From Pedobacter hiemivivus (GTDB lineage Bacteria > Bacteroidota > Bacteroidia > Sphingobacteriales > Sphingobacteriaceae), in the NCBI RefSeq assembly GCF_004331685.1, contig NZ_SJSM01000025.1:1-64000 (forward strand): a stretch of 64,000 nt of DNA. Reading direction: 5' to 3'. Position numbers and translations under genes: made by a program. The number at the start of each line of letters is the position of its first letter. The stretch's first letter is position 1. This document shows, in pieces, positions 7,708 to 17,254 of the stretch. The notes under the pieces are model-generated. The model searched no databases. It was given only the letters and a program-made list of their open reading frames with translations, and was not told the origin of the DNA.

Positions 7708-8700
7708 CCCATTAACTTCTATGATCGCATCTGCGAATGCTTTCGGTGCCTCCTGCGGTACATTGTGCCCAATGTCCTCAAGTACGATATGCTTATATGG
7801 CCCTACGAATTTTTTAGCATACATCGCACCATTAGCTGCCGCCCCATCGAAATCGCTGCCGATGGTAATACTGGGTACTTTGATCAGCGGGCCTGCAGCA
7901 AGTCGTTTTTCGAGTTCATCATATTTTACTTCACCTTCAGCCAAACTTAAGCGCCAGCGATAATTGTGTATTACAATTGCCACATGGTCGGGGTTATCAA
8001 ATGCGGTGGCACTGCGGTTGTAGGTTGCATCGTCGAAATTCCATTTAGGTGAAGCAATTTGCCAGATGAGCTTATTAAAATCGTGCGTGTTTGCGTTATA
8101 ACCGGCCTTACCGCGCTCAGTTGAGAAGTAATATTGATACCACCAGCCGAGTTCTGCCTTTGGAGCTAAGGGCTGCAGCGTGGCCACTCTGTTGGTGATG
8201 ATATAACCACTTACAGCAACCAGCGCTTTGCATCGCTCAGGCCATAATGCGGCTATAATATCAGCAGTACGCGCCCCCCAGTCAAAGCCTCCGAATGTTG
8301 CCTTTGAAATTTTGAGTGCATCCATTAAAGCCACAATATCCGAAGCGATGGCGGCTTGCTGTCCGTTACGCGGCGTTTTAGGGGAGAGGAAACGTGTAGT
8401 ACCAAAACCACGCAAGTAAGGAATAATAACCCTATACCCTGCTTTAACCAGAATGGGTGCCACGTCTTCATAACTGTGGATGTCATAAGGCCAGCCGTGT
8501 AGCAAGATAATCACAGGGCCATTAGCTGGGCCGGACTCGGCATACCCCACATTCAATACCCCTGCATTTATTTGCTTAAGGGTCCCTAGCTTAGAATCGA
8601 TTGTTACAGCCTTTTTGATATCATCATTATCCTGAGCGAAAGCCAATTGGGTCGTCATGAAAAACATTGCGATGATAAAAAAATTCAGTTTCGTTTTCAT
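7654..8700 (-). CDS. Secreted alpha/beta hydrolase, epoxide hydrolase/dehalogenase-like
   Basis: A 348-residue protein with a signal peptide (residues 1-22, ending F-A-Q). The hydrolase fold shows H-G-W-P at 68-71 (oxyanion side), nucleophile Asp140 in F-G-G-F-D-W-G-A and a C-terminal G-H-N-V-P His. An Asp nucleophile in G-x-D-W-G is typical of epoxide hydrolases and haloalkane dehalogenases rather than Ser esterases. Its last 16 or so residues run past the expected domain end and are encoded opposite the end of the LytTR gene, which looks like an extension by stop-codon loss. It is transcribed divergently from a second hydrolase of the same superfamily. Substrate unknown. Confidence 0.85.
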   Translation of the reverse strand: MKTKLNFFIIAMFFMTTQLAFAQDNDDIKKAVTIDSKLGTLKQINAGVLNVGYAESGPANGPVIILLHGWPYDIHSYEDVAPILVKAGYRVIIPYLRGFGTTRFLSPKTPRNGQQAAIASDIVALMDALKISKATFGGFDWGARTADIIAALWPERCKALVAVSGYIITNRVATLQPLAPKAELGWWYQYYFSTERGKAGYNANTHDFNKLIWQIASPKWNFDDATYNRSATAFDNPDHVAIVIHNYRWRLSLAEGEVKYDELEKRLAAGPLIKVPSITIGSDFDGAAANGAMYAKKFVGPYKHIVLEDIGHNVPQEAPKAFADAIIEVNGLAVFEPIQKDSSLLFSN

Positions 8701-9006
8701 TGTTTTACAGTTTGAGTTTTTAAAATTATGTACTCAAAAGTAATGGCGTACCTTATACTGTACCATCATTAAATAGGCGAAGCAGGCAATGTCGTTGCCG
8801 AACCAGTCATATTTGATAGCGAATTGAAGATGCGTTTCTCTTCGCTTATAATTTGATTAAAATTTTTCTGACCAGGCATTTCAGCTTTTAAATTGCCTGA
8901 TTCAATCCCCTCTTCGTCCGCTTAACCCATACGCTGATTGTACAGGCTGTACTGTCTCCATACCTTTGTCTCAGAAATCTAAAACAATCATATAATTTAA
9001 AATACA
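8701..9006. other. Divergent intergenic region between two hydrolase genes
   Basis: 306 bases without a gene. It holds the plus-strand promoter at 8938-8968. On the minus strand TACTTTTG (8735-8742) could be the -7 box of the other hydrolase, but no matching TTTG is placed upstream of it. I see no RNA gene or strong hairpin. Confidence 0.5.
8938..8968 (+). promoter_or_regulatory. Bacteroidetes-type promoter upstream of the hydrolase at 9007
   Basis: TTG (8938-8940), a 20-bp spacer and TACCTTTG (8961-8968) fit the TTTG-N19-21-TAnnTTTG consensus of the Bacteroidetes primary sigma factor. The expected transcript start lies about 30 bases before the ATG at 9007. Confidence 0.6.
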
Positions 9007-10302
9007 ATGGAAGCGATTAGACAACAAAAAAAACGAAGCATTAAAGGTATGCTAACTACCGCGGCACTAATTCTGATGACAGCTGCTGGTTTTGCACAGA
9101 TTAAACCAACAGTTAATAATTCCTCAGATTCCATCCGACCTTTCGAATATCATGCTGATCAAACGCAGCTTGATGATTTAAAACACAGAATCCAAAACAC
9201 AAAATGGCCCGATAAGGAACTCGTTAGTGATCATACACAAGGAGTACCTCAAGCGACTATACAAGCACTTGCCAAATATTGGGCAAACGAATACGATTGG
9301 CGTAAAATAGAAAAGAAAATCAATTCTTACCCCAATTTCATCACTACTATTGATGGGGTGGATATCCACTTCATTCATATAAAATCTAAACATAAAAATG
9401 CACTGCCAATCATCATTACTCACGGATGGCCAGGTTCTGTTATTGAGCATCTGAAAATTATTGGTCCACTAACTGATCCTACTGCCTACGGTGGAAAAAC
9501 CGAAGATGCTTTTGACGTGATTATCCCTTCGATTCCCGGATATGGTTTTTCAGAGAAACCAACTGAACTAGGTTGGAGTCCTGAGCGCATCGGAAAAACA
9601 TGGGTGACCTTAATGAAGCGTCTTGGTTATCAGAAGTTTGTGGCGCAGGGAGGTGACTGGGGTGCCCTTATCACTGACATGATGGGGGTACAGGCTGCCC
9701 CTGAACTGATTGCTATACACACTAATATGGCCGGAGCAGTACCCCTTGAAATAGATGCAGCTGCTTTTACGGGTGCTCCCGAACCAGCTAACCTTTCAAC
9801 CGATGAAAAGAAAGCTTATGGTCAGCTTGCTTTCTTCTATAAACATGGTCTGGCATACGCACAGGAAATGGGGAACCGCCCACAAACGTTATATGCAATT
9901 GAAGATTCACCAATAGGTTTAGCCTCATGGATACTTGATCATGATGCAAGAAGCCTTGAGCTCATCTCACGTGTTTTTGCAGGAAAAGATGAAGGGCTGA
10001 CAAAAGACGATATTCTTGACAACATCACACTTTATTGGCTAACCAATACTGCGGTATCTTCATCTCGTCTGTATTGGGAAAACAAGCTTGCCTTTTTTGC
10101 TCCAAAGAACGTTAAAATCCCGGTTGCAGTGAGCGTCTTTCCCGATGAAATCTATTCGACACCACGTACTTGGGCAGAAAAAGCATACCCTAATCTTCTT
10201 TACTTTAATAAATTAGAAAAAGGAGGTCACTTTGCGGCTTGGGAACAGCCTGAGACCTTCAGCAAAGAACTAAGAGCCGCTTTCAAATCAATGCGCAAAT
10301 AA
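9007..10302 (+). CDS. Secreted epoxide hydrolase (EHN-domain family)
   Basis: A 431-residue protein with an N-terminal signal peptide (hydrophobic 15-30, F-A-Q cleavage site). It carries the epoxide hydrolase N-terminal domain (about 43-145) found in microsomal and juvenile-hormone epoxide hydrolases, then the alpha/beta hydrolase domain with H-G-W-P at 139-142, nucleophile Asp217 in Q-G-G-D-W-G-A and a catalytic His in K-G-G-H-F near 407. Family members open epoxides to diols. Secretion to the periplasm or outside is unusual for the family but common in environmental Bacteroidetes. A good promoter lies just upstream. It probably belongs functionally with the neighbouring hydrolase and LytS/LytTR pair (inference from position). 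Confidence 0.88.
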   Translation: MEAIRQQKKRSIKGMLTTAALILMTAAGFAQIKPTVNNSSDSIRPFEYHADQTQLDDLKHRIQNTKWPDKELVSDHTQGVPQATIQALAKYWANEYDWRKIEKKINSYPNFITTIDGVDIHFIHIKSKHKNALPIIITHGWPGSVIEHLKIIGPLTDPTAYGGKTEDAFDVIIPSIPGYGFSEKPTELGWSPERIGKTWVTLMKRLGYQKFVAQGGDWGALITDMMGVQAAPELIAIHTNMAGAVPLEIDAAAFTGAPEPANLSTDEKKAYGQLAFFYKHGLAYAQEMGNRPQTLYAIEDSPIGLASWILDHDARSLELISRVFAGKDEGLTKDDILDNITLYWLTNTAVSSSRLYWENKLAFFAPKNVKIPVAVSVFPDEIYSTPRTWAEKAYPNLLYFNKLEKGGHFAAWEQPETFSKELRAAFKSMRK

Positions 10303-10345
10303 ATTCAGAAATTAGTTTCAATACCTAATCGAAGAAATAAAAATT

Positions 10346-10384
10346 GCTCCATTCAATGACCAAGTATTGATCATTGAATGGAGC
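10346..10384 (-). terminator. Intrinsic terminator of the SusCD-thioredoxin operon
   Basis: A perfect 14-bp stem (GCTCCATTCAATGA paired with TCATTGAATGGAGC) with an 11-base loop lies 33 bases after the thioredoxin-like gene stop. On the minus strand it is followed by AATTTTTATTT. Confidence 0.8.
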
Positions 10385-10417
10385 TTAGATGCTCAGTAGC
10401 ACCAATCCAGCCTAAGC

Positions 10418-11584
10418 TTAATTCATATCGGTCCAGTTCAGCTTATCCTTCTCCGGATTTAGGGCTCTTTCCTGCAGACTTTTCTTATGTTCCCGCAGAC
10501 GTTTTTGCTCTGATTCCACAGGACGTTCCGCAATAAGCTCGTCACACCACCTGATCGGATATTGTAAGGCTTTCCCATCATTACAATACATGATAAACTG
10601 CGTAACCATCATGTCTTTAAAGCTGCTGCCCGCACGTCCTTTAAGGATGTTAAAAGAATAGATCTGATCTACTTCCTGCCCTACCTTAGTCCAGTCTTTA
10701 TATTTATGTTCTGCCGGAACCAGGTAACACAACCATTCACTGGCCTTAGGGTAGTCGGTTTTGCGCGCATAGTTCAATATGATCGAGAACTTAGGATCAT
10801 CAATAGGCGGCTTATGGCCATATAAATAGAAAATTGACTTTTCGCTATATAATTTATTGATCTTTCCATCCACCATACTCTGGCCAAACAACTTGTAGAA
10901 TTCCAGCCTGTTGTCGAACATATACATCATTTCCCTACTCGCTAAATCTTGATTAAACCTATGAAAAACCTTCCATACATCAGGATCTTTGATCCGCTCC
11001 ACAGGACCTTCCAAAAACTTTGATACGACCTGGTTCATCTTCTCTGTTTCACTGGCATTATGTAGGGCCTCCAGATATTTCAGTACAAACTTAGCTTCTC
11101 TGTTGCCCTCCGCATAGGACTTGCTTAAGGCTACAAAATTGTTTTTAGGATCCAGCCCTTGTTTAAATCTTTGCATCAATTGCTGTCCGTCAACTTTACC
11201 CGCCATTCTGTGCATCAACACCCCATTTTGATCCATGATTAGCAATACCGGCTCCCCTTCTACCTTATACAACTTTCTTAAACGGTCTTTTTCCTTGCCC
11301 ACATTATAATCCACGCTCACAAATCTTTCATTGATGAAATCCGCCACGCTATCTAGTGTGAGTACTTCTTTTTTAATATACAAACAAGGCTTACAAGTGA
11401 TAGAACCAAAATCAAGGAAGATCAGTTTATTCTTCTCTTTCGCCATTTTCAGTACATCGTCGAAGGCCAGGTTTTCTTTGAGATCTACCCTCCTGTTTTG
11501 AGCATAAGTCATGTCGCTCATACTCCATGTTAAAAATAACACAACGCCAATAAGCTGTGACGTTCTAAATAAATGATTGTTCAT
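10418..11584 (-). CDS. Thioredoxin-like protein at the end of the SusCD operon
   Basis: A 388-residue exported protein (signal peptide about 1-29, ending Y-A-Q). A thioredoxin fold covers about 40-150, with the redox pair Cys64 and Cys67 in T-C-K-P-C and a cis-Pro stretch E-G-E-P-V. The C-terminal 230 residues look helical and match nothing I recognise. Family members reduce or protect thiols of exported proteins. It follows the DUF4465 gene by 6 bases and is the last gene before a strong terminator. A 49-bp near-identical copy of its 3' end sits at 5839-5887. Its exact substrate, perhaps products imported by the SusCD pair, is unknown. Confidence 0.75.
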   Translation of the reverse strand: MNNHLFRTSQLIGVVLFLTWSMSDMTYAQNRRVDLKENLAFDDVLKMAKEKNKLIFLDFGSITCKPCLYIKKEVLTLDSVADFINERFVSVDYNVGKEKDRLRKLYKVEGEPVLLIMDQNGVLMHRMAGKVDGQQLMQRFKQGLDPKNNFVALSKSYAEGNREAKFVLKYLEALHNASETEKMNQVVSKFLEGPVERIKDPDVWKVFHRFNQDLASREMMYMFDNRLEFYKLFGQSMVDGKINKLYSEKSIFYLYGHKPPIDDPKFSIILNYARKTDYPKASEWLCYLVPAEHKYKDWTKVGQEVDQIYSFNILKGRAGSSFKDMMVTQFIMYCNDGKALQYPIRWCDELIAERPVESEQKRLREHKKSLQERALNPEKDKLNWTDMN

Positions 11585-11590
11585 TTTGTA

Positions 11591-12355
11591 TTAATTTATG
11601 TTTTCTGTAAATCTTATGCCGTCCAGGCAAAAATAATTTGGGGTATTCATCACTCCAGCGGTTTTATCCGTCGACTCCAGGTAGAACACGATTTTGTTGA
11701 CTTTTCCGAGCGATAGCAATGACACAGGCATCCAATCGGTAACCGTAAAACTTCTTTTTAAAGCGTCAGAGCTTCTGTCTGCCAGTAGAAAGTCTACCGT
11801 ACCCGTCTCCACATTGTTCAAAAAACCTTTTATGGTAATCTTCAGATTGTCTTTTCTCGCTACGCTCATGATGGTAGTACCAGGGGCAAAAGTATTACCG
11901 ACAGTTGAATTGCCAGGTCCATACATAATTGTTTGATACACCTGTACCGTATTTCCCACTAAAATCTTATCAATCTGTATCGGACGCGACAATTCAACAA
12001 AGGCATCATCGCCTTTTGGCCGTACGACCAAAAAATTCCCGCCCGCGTGTGGTGTAAGGGTGTAAACACTAAACCGCGTGGAATCTACCAGATTAGCTGC
12101 AGTGACAAAGTTTTTATAGTTCCTGTTGGATATGGCGAAACCGCTCCAATCGTTATTTTCGTGCTTTACATTGAAGGTCGCAATAGCACTTGTAAAACTT
12201 TCAGCAGGGATTTTATGCGTAAATCTGCCGATCTTAAAATCTTCAAAAAGTAAGTCAGTTGGTAACAAAATCACATCATCAATCAACTTGCCATCCTTTT
12301 TGCAGGAAACAAACGCCATAATTAGGAGCGTATAGAGATATAATATTCTTTTCAT
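11591..12355 (-). CDS. DUF4465-type lipoprotein of the SusCD locus
   Basis: A 254-residue lipoprotein: the N terminus ends in an S-C-K-K lipobox near residue 18. The body matches DUF4465 features I know: a W-S-G-F-A-I-S-N-R segment near 70, a repeated beta-strand pattern, L-K-I-T-I-K-G-F, a D-F-x-L-A-D strand and a final M-N-T-P-x-Y-F-C-L-D-G motif. It probably sits on the cell surface with SusD and binds the transported ligand. It begins 3 bases after the SusD gene stop, so it is in the same operon. The family's ligands are mostly unknown; the assignment rests on motif reading. Confidence 0.7.
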   Translation of the reverse strand: MKRILYLYTLLIMAFVSCKKDGKLIDDVILLPTDLLFEDFKIGRFTHKIPAESFTSAIATFNVKHENNDWSGFAISNRNYKNFVTAANLVDSTRFSVYTLTPHAGGNFLVVRPKGDDAFVELSRPIQIDKILVGNTVQVYQTIMYGPGNSTVGNTFAPGTTIMSVARKDNLKITIKGFLNNVETGTVDFLLADRSSDALKRSFTVTDWMPVSLLSLGKVNKIVFYLESTDKTAGVMNTPNYFCLDGIRFTENIN

Positions 12356-12358
12356 AGC

Positions 12359-13789
12359 TTAATAAATAAGTTGTTCGTAGCCTGTATTCTGACTGATTAA
12401 TTTATTGAACTTCATTTCTGAAGAAGGGATTGGCCATATAATTCTGTTCATATCGACAACTACAGATGTACTTCTGAATTGCAGTAACAATGGATTTCCG
12501 CTTGCATCTTTCAAGCGCAGTGAAGACATCCAATCGGCATCATTCTCCAGGTTTAGTTCATTGAGCATCTCCGTAAAAAGCTTTTTTTCGAAATCTACTT
12601 TATCAATAGCTGAAAGTGGCAGCAGATGAGACCGATCTCTGATGAAATTGATAGGTTCCATACTTTGTACCAGGGTAGCACCAGTTTTTTGAAGCAGTTC
12701 AGCTTTCATCAGATACAATTCGGTAAGTCTTAAATGATAGGTGGTATATTTATCATTATCGCCCCCTACCTGACGCCCTAACCTGCATAGTTTTTTAGGT
12801 GCCCATTTGAGGGTGTTGTTTCCTGTTATTGGTGACTTCACATTTCCCCATCCTTCCGGATGTCTGGGATCTGTTCCAATCACCGCATTTCCTTGTGGCG
12901 TAATACCCAGCGTTGCATAATTATAGCCATAAGTGAAATTATAAGCGGCTACAATGTCATCTGTTTTTTCCCGGTAACGGCAAAACAACAACTCCTTAGA
13001 ATCCCAGCTATTTGTATATAACGCCGTCAGTGATGGCTCCAGTTTAGCCCCCGCAGCTTCGCTTTCGGTAATCGCCTGGTTCACTAATATCAAGGCCGCG
13101 GCATAATCACCGGCCCAGCCCCTGTTCAGCAGCAATTTCGCTTTCAATGCTTTCGCCAGCTGTTTAGAAAAACGTTTATTGGAATAAAATGTGGGTGCAT
13201 TTACAATCGCAAAATCCAGATCTTCAATCAGCTTTTCATAACTGGTTTTTACATCCAGACGCTCCTGGTAAACATTGCTTAAAGTCGACAACTCGCTTTT
13301 ATAAATGATGCCAAATTTCGAATCGGGCTGATCAAACCATCTTCCAAAAAACCAAAAAGTATAGAGATGAGTAAATGCACGTAATCCATGCGCTTCACCC
13401 AATAATTCAGGTTTTACATGGCTATTTTTAAATTGTTCAACGGGCAGATTCCCTATTCCTTCAATAGCAGCATTTGCATTATTCGCTGCAATATAAAATG
13501 CTTTCCAAAGGGATTCATTATCACCCGTCGAAGTCATATTAAAAGTATAAGCACCATTGTTATAATTAATGATCCCTAACATTGAGCTAAATCCTCCTGT
13601 AAACCTGGCAGTCCAGTCGTTGGTGCTAATGCCAGCATAAGCACCATTAAGTAAACCTTTTGCCGAAGCCTCGTCAGTTACAGCCACTTCCGGCGTAAGT
13701 AAGTACTGGGGCTCCTGGGTAATGAATTTTTCGCAGCCGCTTAGGGTAAACATCAAAATCCCTATGTATAAATATCTTTTCATGTTCAT
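12359..13789 (-). CDS. SusD/RagB-family outer-membrane lipoprotein
   Basis: A 476-residue lipoprotein with a lipobox (T-L-S-G-C-E-K, Cys19). The helical TPR-type N-terminal half carries the family's E-A-H-G-L-R-A-F-T-H-L-Y signature near 130-142, and the C-terminal part has the Y-L-M-K-A-E-L-L and I-W-P-I-P motifs. SusD proteins form the lid over their SusC barrel and capture the substrate. The gene starts 9 bases after the SusC stop. With no glycosidase in the operon, the substrate need not be a glycan. Confidence 0.92.
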   Translation of the reverse strand: MNMKRYLYIGILMFTLSGCEKFITQEPQYLLTPEVAVTDEASAKGLLNGAYAGISTNDWTARFTGGFSSMLGIINYNNGAYTFNMTSTGDNESLWKAFYIAANNANAAIEGIGNLPVEQFKNSHVKPELLGEAHGLRAFTHLYTFWFFGRWFDQPDSKFGIIYKSELSTLSNVYQERLDVKTSYEKLIEDLDFAIVNAPTFYSNKRFSKQLAKALKAKLLLNRGWAGDYAAALILVNQAITESEAAGAKLEPSLTALYTNSWDSKELLFCRYREKTDDIVAAYNFTYGYNYATLGITPQGNAVIGTDPRHPEGWGNVKSPITGNNTLKWAPKKLCRLGRQVGGDNDKYTTYHLRLTELYLMKAELLQKTGATLVQSMEPINFIRDRSHLLPLSAIDKVDFEKKLFTEMLNELNLENDADWMSSLRLKDASGNPLLLQFRSTSVVVDMNRIIWPIPSSEMKFNKLISQNTGYEQLIY

Positions 13790-13798
13790 CGGTTTGTT

Positions 13799-16700
13799 TT
13801 ATTTTAATGAATACCTAACACTTAAATTAAAAGACCTGATGGTAGGGTAAGTTCCAAAATCGGTCCCCATTCCTGTTGCACCACCCGCTAAACGAAAATT
13901 TCCCTCCGGATCAATACCGTTATAATTGGTCAGGACAAACACATTAGATACAGATCCGGAGAAGTCCAGGCCTCCCTTAAGGTTCCGTTGAGCCCATTTA
14001 TCAGGCAGTCTATAATTGATTCTTATCTGGGAAAGTTTCAGGTAATCTGCTTTTGAAAGCCAATAGTCAGAAAATATATTAGAAGAGCCCTGTCCATATG
14101 ACATTCTTGGCCATTGAGACTGGCGGTTATCAGGCGACCAGCTATCCAGCACATAATCAGGATAGTTTCTCAGATACAATCCATTACCATACCAATTCTG
14201 TGAATTGGTAAACCAGTACCTTAAGCTTCCTGTACTATAAGTAAAGTTTAACGTTAAACTCAGATTTCCCTTTCTGAAGTTGGTACCAAAACCACCAAAA
14301 TAATTAGGCTGCGATGTGCCTAATGGCACCATATCGTCGTTGTTTACAATGCCATCTTTATTCACATCTTCAAACTTCAAATCGCCAGGTCTGATACTAC
14401 CCAGTCCATTCTGATACCATATCTTTGCTCCGGTTGTTGGATTCATAGAAGACAAGAGGTTATACTCTTCCATCGACTGGTAATAGCGCCCAGTCCATTT
14501 AAACCCATACCATTGCCCCATTGGCTGTCCTTCCTGCATCCTGATTGCCAGCGCATTACCAGCATACAGGTCGAGGAATTTATCCACTCCGTTGATTTTT
14601 TCAACAGTAGATTTATTGTGCGCAATATTAAAATTAATAGAGAGGCTCATGTCTTTTTTCCTGAAAACATTGTAATCAATAAAAAACTCCATTCCCCGGT
14701 TTTGTATAGTTGCTATATTTTGCTTAACGGAAATAAATGCACTACTGGAAGGAATGCTTTTATTGTAAATAATATCGCTGGTCAGCTTATCATAAAAGCC
14801 AATGGAACCAGAGAGCTTATTTTTGAAAAAACCATAATCAAAAGCAATCTCTTTGGTCAATGTTTCTTCCCATCTTAAGTCTGCATTCCCCAGCTGGTTA
14901 GGTGCAAATCCAGGTTGTTCTTCAAATTGTGCAGCACCATAAAGTGTTCTCCAATCATTATTTCCCAATACCTGGGATCCCGATACACCATATGAACCTC
15001 TTAACTTAAGCAGGTTAAACACATCAGCATTCAGGTTTTTCATGAAACCTTCCTTACTCAATATCCAGGCTACTGCAGCCGAAGGGAATAAACCCCATCG
15101 TTTGTCAGGCCCAAACCTGGAAGAACCATCAGCCCTGAAAGTAAAAGTAGCCAGGTATTTATCATATAGCTTATAGTTCAATCGGGTAAATGCAGATACC
15201 AGCGCTGTTGAATAATTATTAGAGGTTGGCTTTAATGGAGTCGTACCACTGGTTAAATTCGTCATGATATCCTGATCAGGAAAGTTCTGAACGCCTGTGG
15301 CAAAAGTTTTAAAGTTCCCACGTTCCATGGAAAAACCACCTAATAAATCCAGGTCATGGATGTTATTAAACAACCTGTTATATTTTACCGTGTTTTCAAA
15401 TGCCCAGTTACTCGATTCACTTTGTGAGATATTGGCCTGCCCTTTATGGGTAGAGTTAACAGTGCCTTCCCTGGCAAAACGATCAGTAACCGTTAAATTG
15501 TAATTGATAGACACACTGGATTTAAACACCAGATTTTTATTTGGTGTGAACTGAATAAAAGAGGAGCCATTTAACCCTCTTCTGGACGACAGATCTCTAT
15601 TTTTAAGTGCTGTTAGTGGACTTTCTTCATTATATCCCGGATCAAATATTTTTCCATCGGCAGCATACATCGGAAAATCAGGTCTGAAATTCCAGATTTT
15701 ATCAATCATATTATCTTTATTGTTTAGATCCGAGTTTGAACCATTCACCATCAGCCCGACTAAAAAGTTGTTGGCAATCTTTGAATCCAGATTTATTCTC
15801 CCGGAAAAGCCTCTTCTGCTACTTCCTTTTATGATCCCATCCTGTTGGGGTAATCCAACAGAAATGTAATAATTGCTGGCGTCGCTACCCCCTCTTAAAG
15901 AGACATCCAATTTTCTTTCTACTGCATTTCTTGTCATTTCCTTCCACCAATTGGTTTGTCCGTCAAAAAATGCGGTAGCTAAAAGCGGAGCAGAAAAATA
16001 ATCTATTTCTACACCTGGCACAACTTTCGTTTCATCAATGAGGGTTAACATTGCACCAGTTCCTTTTATGCCTGAGCTGGCAAAGAAGTTTCTTGCGGCA
16101 TCAGTCACCACAACTTTAAACTCATCGCTGTTCAATGTTCTGAAGTTATCCCGCTGTACCTGAATCCCCTGGTTGTAAGACACATCAATCTGTGGCTTTT
16201 TAAACTTCTTGCCACTTTTGGTGGTTACAATGATCACCCCATTGGCTGCCCTGGAACCATAAATTGCAGTAGAGGAAGCATCTTTGAGAATGTCGACAGA
16301 TTCAATATCGTTGATGTTGTAATCGTATAGAAGCTGGCCAATATCATTGTTGTTTACGTTGTATTGTGGTACACCATCAATTACCCAAAGCGGCTGACTA
16401 TTTCCCGTTAGGGAGGTATTGCCCCTGATCATGACCGAAACACCGGCACCGGGTGCGCCATTGGCGATCATCACATTTACACCGGCAGCCTTGCCTTGAA
16501 TCATCGATGCAATGTCCGCATGTGGTGGTGCACCCTCTAATTCTGCTTCTGTGACCCTCGTTACAGATCCTGTTAAATCTATCGCCTTTCTACGACCATA
16601 ACCGATGTTAATTTCTACGGCTTCGAGTTCTGCACTGGATGCTTTTAGGACAATATTGCCTAGGTTTGCTGCAGCTGATATTTCTCTCTTTTCGTAGCCC

Positions 16701-17179
16701 AGATAGGAGATTAATATTTTTCCTTTTATAGGCAGGTTTACCAGCTTAAAAAATCCCTGACCATCGGTAGTGGTCGTAGACTTACTGTCGACATGGGTTA
16801 CAGTTGCTCCGGCTATCGGGTTTCCCGTTTCATCTATAACTTTTCCCTGGATCAGGCTTTGCTGACGAAAAGTTGGCCCAGGTTTAATCACTACGATGTT
16901 TTTAGTGATGGAATAATCAAGCGCGTTTGCTTTGAGTACTTTATCCAGTACCTCGTTTATACTGGCGTTTTTTATAGAAATATCAAATCTATTGGTATTG
17001 TTAATTAATCCTTCAGGATAAAAGAAATCATAACCGTATGTTACTCTAAGATCCTTTAAAATATCATTAAGGCTGCTGCCTTTTTTTATTAAAGAAATAG
17101 ATTGACTATGTGCATTTACGGTATTAAAAGTTAGTATGAGGCCCATTAAGGACAATAGAATTACCTTCTTAATAGTCAT
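13799..17179 (-). CDS. SusC/RagA-family TonB-dependent receptor with STN domain
   Basis: A 1126-residue outer-membrane protein. In order: signal peptide (about 1-25), a secretin/TonB N-terminal (STN) domain (about 30-100) that talks to the FecR anti-sigma factor, a carboxypeptidase-regulatory-like domain (about 113-200), a plug with the SusC signature (D-I-E-S-V-D-I-L-K-D-A-S near 292-303) and a beta-barrel ending in ...S-V-R-Y-S-L-K. It imports large ligands with energy from TonB. The STN domain, the FecR gene 76 bases upstream and the ECF sigma gene beyond predict ligand-induced autoregulation. The ligand is unknown. Confidence 0.93.
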   Translation of the reverse strand: MTIKKVILLSLMGLILTFNTVNAHSQSISLIKKGSSLNDILKDLRVTYGYDFFYPEGLINNTNRFDISIKNASINEVLDKVLKANALDYSITKNIVVIKPGPTFRQQSLIQGKVIDETGNPIAGATVTHVDSKSTTTTDGQGFFKLVNLPIKGKILISYLGYEKREISAAANLGNIVLKASSAELEAVEINIGYGRRKAIDLTGSVTRVTEAELEGAPPHADIASMIQGKAAGVNVMIANGAPGAGVSVMIRGNTSLTGNSQPLWVIDGVPQYNVNNNDIGQLLYDYNINDIESVDILKDASSTAIYGSRAANGVIIVTTKSGKKFKKPQIDVSYNQGIQVQRDNFRTLNSDEFKVVVTDAARNFFASSGIKGTGAMLTLIDETKVVPGVEIDYFSAPLLATAFFDGQTNWWKEMTRNAVERKLDVSLRGGSDASNYYISVGLPQQDGIIKGSSRRGFSGRINLDSKIANNFLVGLMVNGSNSDLNNKDNMIDKIWNFRPDFPMYAADGKIFDPGYNEESPLTALKNRDLSSRRGLNGSSFIQFTPNKNLVFKSSVSINYNLTVTDRFAREGTVNSTHKGQANISQSESSNWAFENTVKYNRLFNNIHDLDLLGGFSMERGNFKTFATGVQNFPDQDIMTNLTSGTTPLKPTSNNYSTALVSAFTRLNYKLYDKYLATFTFRADGSSRFGPDKRWGLFPSAAVAWILSKEGFMKNLNADVFNLLKLRGSYGVSGSQVLGNNDWRTLYGAAQFEEQPGFAPNQLGNADLRWEETLTKEIAFDYGFFKNKLSGSIGFYDKLTSDIIYNKSIPSSSAFISVKQNIATIQNRGMEFFIDYNVFRKKDMSLSINFNIAHNKSTVEKINGVDKFLDLYAGNALAIRMQEGQPMGQWYGFKWTGRYYQSMEEYNLLSSMNPTTGAKIWYQNGLGSIRPGDLKFEDVNKDGIVNNDDMVPLGTSQPNYFGGFGTNFRKGNLSLTLNFTYSTGSLRYWFTNSQNWYGNGLYLRNYPDYVLDSWSPDNRQSQWPRMSYGQGSSNIFSDYWLSKADYLKLSQIRINYRLPDKWAQRNLKGGLDFSGSVSNVFVLTNYNGIDPEGNFRLAGGATGMGTDFGTYPTIRSFNLSVRYSLK

Positions 17180-17254
17180 TTCATTGTGGGTTAAATATCA
17201 AAATTGGTTTAGTTGGCCGACCGTTCAGATCTATAGGTATGGTCAATTTTTGTA

